Of a stretch of DNA of 64,000 nt, positions 16,634-26,797 are shown one piece after another. The notes under the pieces were generated by a model, which was not told the origin of the DNA, searched no databases, and saw nothing but the letters and a program-made list of their open reading frames with translations. The stretch comes from Geminicoccaceae bacterium. GTDB taxonomy: Bacteria; Pseudomonadota; Alphaproteobacteria; Geminicoccales; Geminicoccaceae. Both the position numbers and the translations under genes were made by a program. The stretch spans positions 62,001-126,000 of the forward strand of contig JANQPX010000030.1 in NCBI GenBank assembly GCA_028285265.1. Direction: 5' to 3'. Each line of letters starts with the position of its first letter. Position 1 is the stretch's first letter.

Positions 16634-17746
16634 ATGTGGCAGAACTCGTCTATTGCCTATGAATTTTTACCTGATCATCAAGCATTCTTACAGATGCTTG
16701 TACGGTATCTACCTTTAGCTGAAGCGACAGAAGCCATTCTCTCCACGGAGGGTTACGTTCCAGTCGCCATAGATCCTGAAGGTCGAGGGCGTATTTTCTG
16801 GGCAGACTTGCAACAACGTCCCCTACGAGAATGGCAACACCTCTACACTGTGAGGAATGCGATCACCGAAGGAGCCGTCAAAGCTTTCTACACAGATATG
16901 GATATATTGTTGGACGACCGGCTTGCTGATGAAGCCGTGCCAATCCGGGGGCTGATCTTTCACATTTCACGCTGTGGGTCCACCTTACTTGGTAAGTGTC
17001 TAGCCGCATGCCCAGAACACCTAGTCATTAATCAAGGTGGGCCTCTTCAACGAGGTTTCTGGGCCTGGGCCACAAAAGATTTCCGACGTGAGATGCCGAC
17101 AAGCAAACCCTATCAGTCCATGTTGAAACGTCTGATTGGTGCTATGGCACGTCGACGGGGCGGGTCGTACCAAGCCGCATTTGTTAAGTTCATCAGTTGG
17201 AACAGCCTCTACATTGATTTCATTCGTTCATCATTTCCAGGAGTACCGGCTCTGTTTATGTACCGGGATCCGGTCGAGGTGATCGCTGCGGTTCAAGCCG
17301 AAACTACGGCGGTACTTTTAGCTAGAGGAACACCACAGGCACGTTTACTCACTGGCTTGTCGCCTGAAGAAACTGCAAAAATGAACGACGTGGAGTATCT
17401 AACACATTGCTACGCGAACTACTTTCGCCATGCCTTGTGTGCAAAGAAGCTACCGCTGTTGAACTATCGAGAGATGAAGCGTGAGAACTTTCAGGATATC
17501 GTTCGGGTTGGGTTAGATTTGAAGCCAAAGCACAATCAAGTGTTGTTAATGCAAAGGCAGTTTAACGTTCATTCCAAAGATGACACCGGTAGTGCTGCCT
17601 TCGTTGAAGATGTAGCTAAGAAGCAATTGTCGATTACCGAGACCAATCGAGTGATCATACGGGAAAAACTTGGTTCGTTATATGAACGCCTCGAGGGTTC
17701 ATCGGTCAATGTTAATCGGCTTGTCGAGGGAGGTGTAACTGTATAA
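16634..17746 (+). CDS. Sulfotransferase-like protein with an N-terminal extension
   Basis: This 370-aa protein has the two PAPS-binding signatures of the sulfotransferase superfamily: a P-loop-like 5'-phosphosulfate motif (SRCGSTLL, residues 112-119) and a 3'-phosphate motif (YRDPVEV, ~210-216). The first ~105 residues form an extra region with FWADL and many acidic/aromatic residues. It is soluble, with no signal peptide. The ATG at 16634 follows a G-rich stretch. It is divergent from a 2-oxoglutarate dioxygenase, suggesting the two modify the same small molecule (hydroxylation then sulfation). That is an inference from position only. Base composition is lower in G/C than the flanks. Confidence 0.72.
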   Translation: MWQNSSIAYEFLPDHQAFLQMLVRYLPLAEATEAILSTEGYVPVAIDPEGRGRIFWADLQQRPLREWQHLYTVRNAITEGAVKAFYTDMDILLDDRLADEAVPIRGLIFHISRCGSTLLGKCLAACPEHLVINQGGPLQRGFWAWATKDFRREMPTSKPYQSMLKRLIGAMARRRGGSYQAAFVKFISWNSLYIDFIRSSFPGVPALFMYRDPVEVIAAVQAETTAVLLARGTPQARLLTGLSPEETAKMNDVEYLTHCYANYFRHALCAKKLPLLNYREMKRENFQDIVRVGLDLKPKHNQVLLMQRQFNVHSKDDTGSAAFVEDVAKKQLSITETNRVIIREKLGSLYERLEGSSVNVNRLVEGGVTV

Positions 17747-17834
17747 GCAACAGTTTGCTCCCTCCCTCAACAATCGAAATTGGCATGCCACCTTTCGGCT
17801 TATTGGGAAAAAATGGCAGTTGGGTGCTGCTTAC

Positions 17835-18800
17835 TTACTGTCCGCTTATTGCAGCACCGGCGGCTGGATGACGTTCCCACCCTACGACATCGTTTGAAAA
17901 GCTGATGTCCTGCCACTTCTCGTGATATCCATTTGCAGGATTTTGCAAATCGGGAAGCACTTTCGCAAATTGAGAGATGAATCGATCGACTTTGGCTCGT
18001 CTTGGGTGTTCATTGCCCCAATTGTATACCGCCATAACACTCGATACTGATACTGTATTGATCCTGTCTTCTGGGGGGAATAGTGAGGGGTAATCTTCAT
18101 AGCCGATAGTGGCCGTTTCGTAGATGTCTGATAACTCGTGCACGGGTAGCGGAATTAAATGTAATCCTTTGTCAAGGCTCGCGTTGGCAATGACATCAAC
18201 TGGTTTGCCGTCCACTTTGGCCATAGCATCAATTTCTCCGGCCTTTAGAAGTTCAAGCGCCTTCTTGTGAGGATAAGTCTGAGCCTGAACCGTAATCCCT
18301 AATTTATCGAATACCACACTCGATGTTGTAAATGTTCCGGTTCCACTTCGTCCGAAGTTGACCCGTTTTCCTTCGAGCTCCCGGATGTCCTTGTATTCAA
18401 CTCGCGTCAGTAGGTGAAATTCCTCATCGTTGAATTTGGTGATGTATCTGACATGGGATTTAATTCCAGGATAAATCTTTAGATCCTCATAGAACTCGAG
18501 CACATCACTTTGGGTGAGCGCTATATCAACACCACGCAAAAGAAGAAGGTCTTCGATATTCTTGAAAGATCCACGTCCCAGGATTGTCAACACTCTAGTG
18601 TCTGTTTCGTCTTCGAGTGCGACCGCCAGATCGCCTGCTAGATCGGTGAAAGCGGAATCGGCGCCGCCGGCAATAAGCCCCACGGTCCCTCGGTTGACTT
18701 GTTCACGATATTGTTCGGTGTTCGACTGCGCATGAACAAAGGTCGACGCGCAGAGTATGAGGGCTGCGGCCGAAGCGCAGATGAGGCGAAGATCCATCAT
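17835..18800 (-). CDS. TAXI-family TRAP transporter periplasmic solute receptor
   Basis: This is a secreted solute-binding protein with a Sec signal (ICASAAALILCASTFVHAQ, cleavage near residue 25). The TAXI family is indicated by GTVGLIAGGADSAF, the LRGVDIALTQSDVLEFY segment, and LEGKRVNFGRSGTGTFTTS. TAXI receptors feed fused TRAP permeases and often bind glutamate-like or other carboxylates. No TAXI-type membrane subunit is adjacent; the only TRAP membrane genes in the window (26.8-28.8 kb) belong to a DctP-type system. It converges with the sulfotransferase-like gene and shares the A/T-rich composition. Confidence 0.85.
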   Translation of the reverse strand: MMDLRLICASAAALILCASTFVHAQSNTEQYREQVNRGTVGLIAGGADSAFTDLAGDLAVALEDETDTRVLTILGRGSFKNIEDLLLLRGVDIALTQSDVLEFYEDLKIYPGIKSHVRYITKFNDEEFHLLTRVEYKDIRELEGKRVNFGRSGTGTFTTSSVVFDKLGITVQAQTYPHKKALELLKAGEIDAMAKVDGKPVDVIANASLDKGLHLIPLPVHELSDIYETATIGYEDYPSLFPPEDRINTVSVSSVMAVYNWGNEHPRRAKVDRFISQFAKVLPDLQNPANGYHEKWQDISFSNDVVGWERHPAAGAAISGQ

Positions 18801-19046
18801 TCCATTCCATTTTTGAGTTTGATTGGCGCATCTTTTACATCAAGAACCGAACTAGCCGCAACCTACTTTCATTGAATTATCTGGCCTAAAAAGTAGGAGT
18901 TCTCGATGTGTCGAAGATCGATCATAAGTCGCCCGAAAAATACACTGTAAAGTCGTACGATCAGAGGCGAGATTCATCTTGCGCTGGTCAAATGTTCTTG
19001 AATGGTGGTTTAACAACGTAGTCTTGAAGTTTGACAGCACCATTTG

Positions 19047-19748
19047 TTAGATGCTGGTCAAGATGCGGTGGCCTGGCGAAAATGTAAGCCTTGTCATCGT
19101 GATGCTCCGATGATCATGCCAGGTGCTACGCTCAAGGACGAGGATGGCTGTTCCGACGGGTGCGCCGAGGTGATCAGCCTCTGAGGCTGAAGCATCTTCG
19201 GCTGAAATGGCGATGTCACCATGGGTGTATGGGGCATTCTGGATCAACCATTCATTGGGGCTGACGTTCGTGAAGTCGGCGGAGTTGGCCGCGGGGACCG
19301 TCGTCAGGTTGATCCAGCGATCATCGAGCACATAAGGACGCCCGTCTGCCAAATGCATGGTAATGATATGAAGGTGCTTGGCATCGAAAGGGAGGTCGAG
19401 GCGTTGCCGGATCACACTTGGAGGGCGCGCGACGGCCTGGTCAAGGATGGTATGGCGATAAGTGAGGCCCTTCGCCTCGATCTCTTCGCGCATGATGGGA
19501 ATTCTGAGCGTTGCACGCGCAACGGGATTAAGCGCAACACGGGTTCCCGCTCGACGTTTCCGCGTGACGAGCCCCTTGTCGGCAAGGTCGCGTAGCGCTC
19601 GATTAACCGTTGTCCGAGCGCAATCAAACTCGACGGCTAGATCAGCTTCATTCGGAATTGCGTCGCCTGGACTCCAGACGCGCTCATTGATGCGCCGCAG
19701 TAGTTCCGCCCGCACATCGCGCCAGGAGGTGGTCTGGATGGCACTCAA
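19047..19748 (-). CDS. hutC: GntR-family histidine utilisation repressor
   Basis: This protein has an N-terminal winged helix of the GntR family (WSPGDAIPNEADLAVEFDCARTTVNRALRDLADKG), followed by a UTRA ligand domain typical of HutC, which senses urocanate. The frame extends upstream into hutF. The most likely start is TTG at 19748, which overlaps the hutF stop as TTGA and has AAAGG about seven bases upstream. This gives 233 aa, normal for HutC. Translational coupling with hutF, and the divergent hutIHU genes, support a role as the local repressor. Confidence 0.9.
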   Translation of the reverse strand: MSAIQTTSWRDVRAELLRRINERVWSPGDAIPNEADLAVEFDCARTTVNRALRDLADKGLVTRKRRAGTRVALNPVARATLRIPIMREEIEAKGLTYRHTILDQAVARPPSVIRQRLDLPFDAKHLHIITMHLADGRPYVLDDRWINLTTVPAANSADFTNVSPNEWLIQNAPYTHGDIAISAEDASASEADHLGAPVGTAILVLERSTWHDHRSITMTRLTFSPGHRILTSI

Positions 19749-21112
19749 ATCCGACCTTTGAACGATTGGATGGTCTTGGCGTAGCGCTGGCGCACCGTCT
19801 CTCGTGCGATATGTCGGCCATCCCTCACCACATGCCTGCCAGCCGACCAAACATGCCGAATCGCCGGTTCACTCCCGGCGAAGATCCAAGAGTCGAGAAG
19901 CATGTCCCGCTCTTTTCCGATGAGATCAATCGCGTTGCCATCGAGCGCCGTCAGGTCGGCCATCGCACCGACTTCGATAACACCAGCGCCACGAGCCGCA
20001 GCCTGAGCACCGCCTTTGGCTGCGTCTTCAAGTAAGCGCCTGCCGGTCGAACGAGCTTCGCTAGCAAGTGCTGCACGGGAATGATCGCGAAGACGTTGGG
20101 AATAGTCGAGCTGACGTAACTCGCCGACAAGGTCGATGTGGATGTTGCTATCGGAGCCAACGCCGAAACGACCTTTGGCCTTAAGAAAGTGGACGCCATC
20201 AAAGATGCCGTCCCCAAGATTGGCTTCGGTAATCGGGCATAGGCCGGCGACGGCCCCAGTTTTGGCGAGCCCCAACGTTTCATTCGGCACCATTTGAGTA
20301 GCGTGGATGAGGCACCAGCAGGGATCGACGGTTGCGTTTGCCAAAAGCCACTCGACAGGCCTAGCACCATAGATAGCCCGCACTTCATCGACTTCTGCCG
20401 TTTGTTCGGCAATGTGCACATGGATGGGACTATTGCTTACGATCTGTTCCATCTGACGGAAGCTGTCAGGTGAGACAGCACGCAGTGAGTGCGGCGCTAG
20501 ACCAAGTCGAGCATCGTCGGGAAGTGTTGCCAGTGCCGTCCTGCTCGACTCGACGAGCCTTTGATAGAGATCCACGTTGCAGCCGAAGCGCGCTTGGCCA
20601 GGTCCGAGCGCGCGACCATCGCAGCCGCCCTGATGATACAGGACTGGCAGCAGCGTCAGCCCGCAGCCCGTCAACGATGCCGCTGTTACGATCCGTTCAC
20701 CCATCTCGGCGAGATTGTCGTATGGCCGACCGCTGGGCTGGTGGTGCAGATAGTGAAACTCGACGAGCGAGCCAAAGCCTGCCTCCAGGCTCTCCATTTG
20801 GACAAAACTTGCGATCGCTTCGACGTCATCCGGGGTGATGGCATCAAGAAATCGATACATCAGCTCGCGCCAGGTCCAAAAGCTATCTTGGCCACCCGGC
20901 CCGCGTCGTTCGGTCATACCAGCCATGGCACGCTGAAAGGCATGGCTGTGTAAATTGGCCGGGGCCGGAATGAGGATGTCCACGTCCATCGCAACCGTAT
21001 TCGCGACCGGTTCGATCGCTGCAATCCGTCCCGATTCGTCGATTGTGATGCTCTGATCCGATCGCCATCCATCGGCAGCCAAGACAGAGCGGCAATTGAC
21101 CTTTTGCATCAT
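19745..21112 (-). CDS. hutF: Formimidoylglutamate deiminase
   Basis: This is a zinc amidohydrolase converting N-formimidoyl-L-glutamate to N-formyl-L-glutamate plus ammonia. The metal-binding HSHAFQRAMAG motif lies at about residues 55-65, with HVHIAEQ near 230, H in CLIHATQ near 265, and the late Asp in GVGSDSNIHIDL. The 455-aa length fits. It defines the HutF/HutG branch of histidine catabolism, but the N-formylglutamate deformylase HutG is not in this window. It is divergent from hutI, with hutC overlapping downstream. Confidence 0.93.
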   Translation of the reverse strand: MMQKVNCRSVLAADGWRSDQSITIDESGRIAAIEPVANTVAMDVDILIPAPANLHSHAFQRAMAGMTERRGPGGQDSFWTWRELMYRFLDAITPDDVEAIASFVQMESLEAGFGSLVEFHYLHHQPSGRPYDNLAEMGERIVTAASLTGCGLTLLPVLYHQGGCDGRALGPGQARFGCNVDLYQRLVESSRTALATLPDDARLGLAPHSLRAVSPDSFRQMEQIVSNSPIHVHIAEQTAEVDEVRAIYGARPVEWLLANATVDPCWCLIHATQMVPNETLGLAKTGAVAGLCPITEANLGDGIFDGVHFLKAKGRFGVGSDSNIHIDLVGELRQLDYSQRLRDHSRAALASEARSTGRRLLEDAAKGGAQAAARGAGVIEVGAMADLTALDGNAIDLIGKERDMLLDSWIFAGSEPAIRHVWSAGRHVVRDGRHIARETVRQRYAKTIQSFKGRI

Positions 21113-21122
21113 GTTCAGTTCA

Positions 21123-21152
21123 TTGACTTCTCGATATGTGCATGCTTATCAT
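21123..21152 (+). promoter_or_regulatory. Candidate promoter of the hutIHU-TRAP operon
   Basis: TTGACT (21123-21128) and TATCAT (21147-21152) are spaced 18 bp apart in the 73-bp hutF/hutI gap. The spacer holds TGTGCATGC, an imperfect dyad that may be the HutC operator. Assigned by eye only. Confidence 0.4.
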
Positions 21153-21185
21153 AATTAAACGCGATGTAACAAGATTAGCTCACCG

Positions 21186-22412
21186 ATGAACACGCTCCTT
21201 TCTGTCGATCAAGTTCTTCGTGGTTGTCGTGCTGCAACGATGACGGCAGGGGCGGATGGTGCGGCCTATGGACTGATCGATGATGCAGCCATCGCGATAA
21301 AGGGCGATAAGATCGCATGGGTCGGGCGCTCAACGCATCTGCCAGAGGACTGTCAAGCCGCACCTTCACGAGACCTTAACGGGCGATTGGTGACCCCAGC
21401 GCTTATCGATTGCCATTCCCATATCGTTTTTGCTGGTAACCGTGCTGCGGAATTTGAGCTCCGGCTGAAGGGCGCCAACTATGAAGAGATCGCGCGCGCT
21501 GGCGGTGGGATTTTGTCGACTGTTAAGGCCACGCGCGCCGCCAACGAAGACGACCTTCTGGCTGCGGCTCTTCCGCGGGTCGACGCGCTGATCGCCGAAG
21601 GCGTGACAACGCTTGAGGTTAAGTCCGGCTATGGTCTCGACCAAGAGACAGAACTTCGCATGCTGCGCGCTGCAAGGCGCCTTGCTGACGTACGGCCGAT
21701 CTCCATCAGAACCAGCTTTCTAGGCGCGCATGCCATTCCACCTGACTTCAGCGATCGTGCCGACGACTATATCGACAATATCTGCTTGCCCGCGATTGAT
21801 GCAGCCGTAGCCGAAGGTCTTGCGGATGCCGTCGACGGGTTTTGTGAAAGCTTTGCATTCTCGCCTGTTCAGATCGAGCGCGTGTTCAAACGAGCAGTCA
21901 TGCTCGGACTACCCGTTAAGCTTCATGCGGAACAACTTTCTCACCTCGGTGGAGCCGCCCTCGCTGCGCGCTATAGCGCTCTATCTGCCGATCATTTGGA
22001 ATATCTGAATGAGGCCGGGGTCGCCGCGATGGCCGAGGCGGGTACGGTCGCCGTACTGTTGCCGGGTGCTTACTACACCTTACGCGAGACACAGCGTCCG
22101 CCCGTTGCTCACTGTCGCACGTATAGAGTTCCGATGGCGCTTGCCTCAGACTGCAATCCTGGCTCTTCACCGCTGACGTCGTTGCTCCTGACCATGAATA
22201 TGGGCTGCACGTTGTTCCGCCTAACGCCGGAAGAGGCGCTGGCTGGCGTAACCCGACATGCGGCGCGTGCACTTGGGCTAACGGATCGTGGTATGATTAT
22301 GTCGGGTTTACGGGCCGATCTAGCGATTTGGGACGTCGAGCATCCAGCTGAGCTCAGTTATCGAATCGGGTTTAACACTTTGCACCAGCGCCTCTTCGGC
22401 GGCGTGTCGTGA
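21186..22412 (+). CDS. hutI: Imidazolonepropionase
   Basis: This amidohydrolase hydrolyses 4-imidazolone-5-propanoate to N-formimidoyl-L-glutamate, the third step of histidine degradation. The zinc motif [16 protein letters not shown] lies near residue 75. Other family stretches are [29 protein letters not shown] and [12 protein letters not shown]. At 408 aa it is complete. It ends in a GTGA overlap with hutH, so the two are co-translated. Confidence 0.95.
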   Translation: MNTLLSVDQVLRGCRAATMTAGADGAAYGLIDDAAIAIKGDKIAWVGRSTHLPEDCQAAPSRDLNGRLVTPALIDCHSHIVFAGNRAAEFELRLKGANYEEIARAGGGILSTVKATRAANEDDLLAAALPRVDALIAEGVTTLEVKSGYGLDQETELRMLRAARRLADVRPISIRTSFLGAHAIPPDFSDRADDYIDNICLPAIDAAVAEGLADAVDGFCESFAFSPVQIERVFKRAVMLGLPVKLHAEQLSHLGGAALAARYSALSADHLEYLNEAGVAAMAEAGTVAVLLPGAYYTLRETQRPPVAHCRTYRVPMALASDCNPGSSPLTSLLLTMNMGCTLFRLTPEEALAGVTRHAARALGLTDRGMIMSGLRADLAIWDVEHPAELSYRIGFNTLHQRLFGGVS

Positions 22413-23965
22413 GCGTGTTGACGCTCACGCCAGGTGCTGTTGACCTTGACCTGTTGGAGCAAATCTATCGCGGCTCCCCCCTTATCCAGATCGACCGCGA
22501 TGCTCGGCCTGCAATCGATGCTGCGGCAAAGCGTATCGCCGCTGCCGCCGAAGGGGAGGAGCCGATCTACGGGGTTAATACCGGTTTCGGCAAACTCGCC
22601 AGCATCAAGATCGCACCTGCTGACACCTTTCAGCTCCAGCGCAACCTGATTTTGAGCCATTGCTGCGGTGTTGGTGAGCCGCTCAATGAAAGCATCACCC
22701 GGTTGATGATGGCCTTGAAGCTGATCTCGCTCGGTCGAGGCGCCTCGGGCGTGCGTTTCGAGGTCTTAATGTTGATCGAGGATTGCTTGGCTCACGCGGT
22801 GACACCTGTCATTCCCGATCAGGGGTCCGTTGGCGCATCTGGCGATCTGGCACCGCTTGCCCATATGAGCGCTGTGCTGATGGGTGAGGGCGAAGCCTGG
22901 TTTCAGGGCGAACGCATGTCAGGCGGTGAAGCGTTGCATCGGGCTGGATTGAATCCCGTGACGCTTGGCCCAAAAGAAGGCCTAGGCCTCATCAACGGCA
23001 CGCAATTCTCAACGGCTTGTGCATTGGCTGGTCTTTTCGACGCCTGGCGACTCGCTGAGGCGACGCTCCTGACGGCGAGTCTCTCGACCGACGCGATCAT
23101 GGGATCAACAGCCCCGCTTCGCCCTGAGATACACGCGCTCCGAGGGCATCTTGGCCAAATCGACGTTGCCTCCGGCATGAGAGCTCTTATGGCTGGCTCG
23201 ACCATCCGCGAAAGCCATCGTGAAGGCGACAGTCGCGTGCAGGATCCCTATTGCATTCGCTGTCATCCGCAAGTGGCAGGTGCTTGTTTAGATCTCTTGA
23301 GAATGGCTGCCTATACATTGGAGGTCGAGGCGAATGCCGCAACGGACAACCCACTGGTGGCGGCATGCGGGCGTATTCTTTCCGGTGGTAATTTCCACGC
23401 CGAGCCGGTCGCTTTTGCTGCTGATCAGATCGCACTTGCAATTGCTGAACTCGGCGCGATTGCCCAACGTCGCGTCGCCCTCATGGTCGATCCAGCACTT
23501 TCCTTCGATCTGCCGCCGTTTCTCGCCGACGACCCAGGTCTGAACTCGGGTTTCATGATCGCGGAAGTCTCGACGGCAGCACTGATGAGTGAAAACAAGC
23601 ATCTTGCCAATCCGTGCTCGACCGACTCGACGCCGACCAGCGCGAATCAAGAAGACCATGTCTCCATGGCAGCCCACGGTGCCCGTCGGCTTGGGCGCAT
23701 GAATGCCAATCTCGCGCAGATTCTTGGCATCGAGCTGCTTTGTGCTGCCAAGGGGATTGAGCATCGTGCGCCACTCAAGACAAGTGCACCGCTGCAGCGA
23801 GCCATCGCCGTTCTCCGATCCAAGATTCCGCCGCTCGCCGAGGACCGTTTTCTCGCGCTCGACCTCCACCAAGCCGCCACCATGATCCGTGACCGTCGCT
23901 TGGTCGCCGCGGCATCTGATGCGCCGCTTCTATCGCTTAAACGAGAAACTCATGACGATGTCTGA
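22409..23965 (+). CDS. hutH: Histidine ammonia-lyase
   Basis: HutH deaminates L-histidine to urocanate. The MIO prosthetic group forms from Ala143-Ser144-Gly145 in [15 protein letters not shown]. The substrate-binding motif [11 protein letters not shown] lies near residues 54-64, and [11 protein letters not shown] and [15 protein letters not shown] ([11 protein letters not shown]) regions are present. The start is GTG at 22409, overlapping the hutI stop by four bases. At 518 aa it is close to the usual ~510. Confidence 0.96.
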   Translation: MSVLTLTPGAVDLDLLEQIYRGSPLIQIDRDARPAIDAAAKRIAAAAEGEEPIYGVNTGFGKLASIKIAPADTFQLQRNLILSHCCGVGEPLNESITRLMMALKLISLGRGASGVRFEVLMLIEDCLAHAVTPVIPDQGSVGASGDLAPLAHMSAVLMGEGEAWFQGERMSGGEALHRAGLNPVTLGPKEGLGLINGTQFSTACALAGLFDAWRLAEATLLTASLSTDAIMGSTAPLRPEIHALRGHLGQIDVASGMRALMAGSTIRESHREGDSRVQDPYCIRCHPQVAGACLDLLRMAAYTLEVEANAATDNPLVAACGRILSGGNFHAEPVAFAADQIALAIAELGAIAQRRVALMVDPALSFDLPPFLADDPGLNSGFMIAEVSTAALMSENKHLANPCSTDSTPTSANQEDHVSMAAHGARRLGRMNANLAQILGIELLCAAKGIEHRAPLKTSAPLQRAIAVLRSKIPPLAEDRFLALDLHQAATMIRDRRLVAAASDAPLLSLKRETHDDV

Positions 23966-25628
23966 TCCCCGTCGAAACATTCGAGACGTTTATCCGCCCA
24001 CGGGAATGGCACTGAACGCCAAGAGCTGGTCGACCGAGGCGCCGCTTCGTATGCTGATGAATAATCTCCATCCCGACGTGGCGGAGAATCCCCATGAACT
24101 CGTTGTCTATGGCGGCATTGGACGGGCAGCCCGTACATGGGATGATTTCGACCGTCTTGTCGCGACGTTAAAGACCCTCGAAGACGACGAGACCATGCTC
24201 GTTCAATCCGGCAAAGCTGTCGGCGTCTTCCGAACCCATAAACACGCTCCGCGCGTCCTGATCGCGAATTCTAACCTGGTTCCTCATTGGGCGAACTGGG
24301 ACCACTTTCACGAGCTCGACAAAAAGGGGCTCGCTATGTACGGCCAGATGACCGCTGGGTCCTGGATCTATATCGGGACACAAGGCATCGTCCAAGGGAC
24401 TTATGAGACCTTTGCCGAGGCAGGACGCCAGCATTACGGCGGTGACCTGAAGGGTAAATGGATCCTGACTGCTGGCCTGGGTGGCATGGGCGGCGCGCAA
24501 CCGCTCGCTGCTGCGTTCGCAGGGGCCTGCTGTCTCGCCGTTGAATGCGATGCGACTAGGATCGATTTTCGCCTGCGCACCCGTTATTTGGATGAACGCG
24601 CCGACTGCTTGGACGACGCCCTCGCCAAGATTGCGGCTTGGACGGCTTCGGGTGAGGCAAAATCGGTCGGCCTTCTCGGCAATGCAGCGGACATCTTCCC
24701 CGAACTCGTCCGGCGTGGTGTCCATCCCGACATCGTCACCGATCAAACCTCCGCCCATGATCCAGTCAATGGCTATCTGCCCAAGGGCTGGAGCCTAGAC
24801 GAATGGCGGGAGAAACGGGAGCGCGATCCAAAAGCCGTTGAGAAGGCGGCCCGAGCCTCGATGTATGAGCATGTCGAGGCGATGGTCGCTTTTTGGAACC
24901 GCGGGGTTCCGACGCTCGACTATGGCAACAATATTCGGCAAGTCGCGCTCGAGGAGGGGCTTGAAAATGCCTTCGCCTTTCCAGGATTCGTGCCCGCTTA
25001 CATTCGCCCGCTCTTTTGCCGCGGCATAGGCCCGTTTCGTTGGTGTGCCTTATCCGGAGATCCGGAAGACATCTACCGAACGGACGCGAAAGTGAAAGAG
25101 ATCATTCCGGATGATCTGCACCTGCATCAATGGCTCGACATGGCACGCGCACGCATTGCATTTCAGGGCCTGCCCGCTCGGATTTGTTGGGTCGGTCTTG
25201 GACAACGTCACCGGCTCGGGCTTGCGTTCAACGAGATGGTGAGGACCGGCGAGCTAACAGCCCCTGTGGTGATTGGCCGTGATCACCTCGATAGCGGCTC
25301 AGTTGCCTCGCCCAATCGCGAAACCGAAGCTATGAAAGATGGCTCAGATGCCGTTTCGGATTGGCCACTTCTCAACGCCCTTTTGAATACGGCATCGGGA
25401 GCTACCTGGGTCTCATTGCACCACGGAGGAGGCGTCGGGATGGGCTTCTCGCAGCATGCCGGCATGGTGATATGTTGCGATGGCACGGAAGATGCAGATC
25501 GGCGTCTTGAGCGCGTTCTTTGGAACGATCCAGCATCAGGTGTCATGCGCCATGCCGATGCCGGCTACGACATCGCACGAGACTGCGCAAGAGAACACGG
25601 GCTGAAGCTGCCCGGCATTTTGGACTGA
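23958..25628 (+). CDS. hutU: Urocanate hydratase
   Basis: HutU adds water to urocanate to give imidazolonepropionate, using tightly bound NAD+. The Rossmann motif [12 protein letters not shown] lies near residue 175, with GGRAA-like [11 protein letters not shown] at the N terminus and [12 protein letters not shown] near residue 370. The frame opens at 23889 within hutH. The ATG at 23958, overlapping the hutH stop region, gives 556 aa, the family's usual length, so I prefer it (23952 is the alternative). It is the third gene of the hut operon; a TRAP receptor gene follows after 28 bp. Confidence 0.95.
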   Translation: MSDPRRNIRDVYPPTGMALNAKSWSTEAPLRMLMNNLHPDVAENPHELVVYGGIGRAARTWDDFDRLVATLKTLEDDETMLVQSGKAVGVFRTHKHAPRVLIANSNLVPHWANWDHFHELDKKGLAMYGQMTAGSWIYIGTQGIVQGTYETFAEAGRQHYGGDLKGKWILTAGLGGMGGAQPLAAAFAGACCLAVECDATRIDFRLRTRYLDERADCLDDALAKIAAWTASGEAKSVGLLGNAADIFPELVRRGVHPDIVTDQTSAHDPVNGYLPKGWSLDEWREKRERDPKAVEKAARASMYEHVEAMVAFWNRGVPTLDYGNNIRQVALEEGLENAFAFPGFVPAYIRPLFCRGIGPFRWCALSGDPEDIYRTDAKVKEIIPDDLHLHQWLDMARARIAFQGLPARICWVGLGQRHRLGLAFNEMVRTGELTAPVVIGRDHLDSGSVASPNRETEAMKDGSDAVSDWPLLNALLNTASGATWVSLHHGGGVGMGFSQHAGMVICCDGTEDADRRLERVLWNDPASGVMRHADAGYDIARDCAREHGLKLPGILD

Positions 25629-25656
25629 AACGGATCGAGAGCGGGAGAGAAACGTC

Positions 25657-26742
25657 ATGGAAAGGCGGCAGTTTCTAAGGACGAGTGCGGTGGGTGCTGC
25701 GACGGCGACGCTGGCGGCACCAGCGATTGCCCAGGACATTCGCCAATGGAACATGGTGACGGCTTGGCCGAAAAACCTACCCGGGCCAGGTGTTGCAGCA
25801 CAGCTTCTGGCTGACCGCATCACCACCCTTTCCGGGGGGCGAATTGAGGTGAAGCTTTACGCGGCTGGTGAACTGGTTCCTGGCCGTGGCGTCTTTGATG
25901 CCGTGAGCGAAGGCACGGCCGAACTCTACCATGCCGTGCCAGCCTATTGGGGCTCCAAGTCCAAAGGCATTCTCCTTTTTGGCTCACAACCGTTTGGTCT
26001 GCGAGCCGACGAGCAAATCGGATGGTTGACCCATGGTGGTGGCCAAGCACTCTATGATGAGATGTATGCGCGCTTTGGCATCAAGCCGTTCCTCTGTGGC
26101 AATTCCGGTCCGCAATGGGGCGGCTGGTTTCGAAATGAGATCAATTCCATTGACGACTTAAAGGGTCTGAAGTTCCGCACGACGGGCCTCGCATCTGAGA
26201 TGGCCGCCAAGATCGGCATGGCGGCGGAAGCCATGGGCGGTCCCCAGATGTTCCAAGCCTTGCAGACCGGAGCCCTTGATGCCGGTGAGTTTATCGGCCC
26301 CTGGACCGATTCTGCGCTCGGCTACTATCAGGTCGCCAAGCTCTACTATTGGCCCGGCGTCGGCGAGCCGTCTTCTGCCGAAGAATGTGGTATCAATGCC
26401 AATGTCTATAACGCTTTACCGGACGACCTGAAGGACGCCGTCGCGCGGGCTTGTGAGAGCCTCTACAATCCTGTCTGGACCGAATACACGACCAAACACG
26501 CATTGTCCCTGAAGACCCTGGTCGACGAGCATGACGTGCAAGTCAAGAAGTTCCCGGACTCCGTGATCGAGGCGATGGGCGCAGCTGCCAACGAGGTGAT
26601 CGATGAGCTTCGCCAAGACGACGACGAACTCGTCAAGCGCATCACCGAGAGCTTTGTCGGCTATCGTGATCTGGTCGGTGGTTATATGACCTATGCTGAC
26701 AATGGCCAGATGAACGCGAGAGCGAGTGTACTGGGGCTTTAG
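25657..26742 (+). CDS. TRAP transporter substrate-binding protein, DctP/TakP-like, with Tat-type signal
   Basis: This is a periplasmic receptor for a three-component TRAP system. The N terminus has a twin-arginine motif (ERRQFLRTSAVGAATATLAAP), with cleavage near AIAQ, as in many DctP7/TakP-type receptors. The ligand region includes LKFRTTG, whose Arg normally holds the carboxylate. It also has DAGEFIGPWTDSALGYY and YYWPGVGEP, resembling the keto-acid/hydroxy-acid TakP subgroup. It lies 28 bp after hutU on the same strand. It may therefore import a histidine-related carboxylate such as urocanate or imidazole-lactate, though this is inference from position. Confidence 0.87.
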   Translation: MERRQFLRTSAVGAATATLAAPAIAQDIRQWNMVTAWPKNLPGPGVAAQLLADRITTLSGGRIEVKLYAAGELVPGRGVFDAVSEGTAELYHAVPAYWGSKSKGILLFGSQPFGLRADEQIGWLTHGGGQALYDEMYARFGIKPFLCGNSGPQWGGWFRNEINSIDDLKGLKFRTTGLASEMAAKIGMAAEAMGGPQMFQALQTGALDAGEFIGPWTDSALGYYQVAKLYYWPGVGEPSSAEECGINANVYNALPDDLKDAVARACESLYNPVWTEYTTKHALSLKTLVDEHDVQVKKFPDSVIEAMGAAANEVIDELRQDDDELVKRITESFVGYRDLVGGYMTYADNGQMNARASVLGL

Positions 26743-26797
26743 AAGCAAACGGCGTCCGGTTGCAGTACCGGGCGCCGATGTTTGATATGGCCTTGTG

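Noticed and set aside
18852..19043. 63-aa frame on the minus strand between the TAXI receptor and hutC
   Set aside because: It has no ribosome binding site, no protein-like pattern and lies in the A/T-rich promoter region of the TAXI gene.
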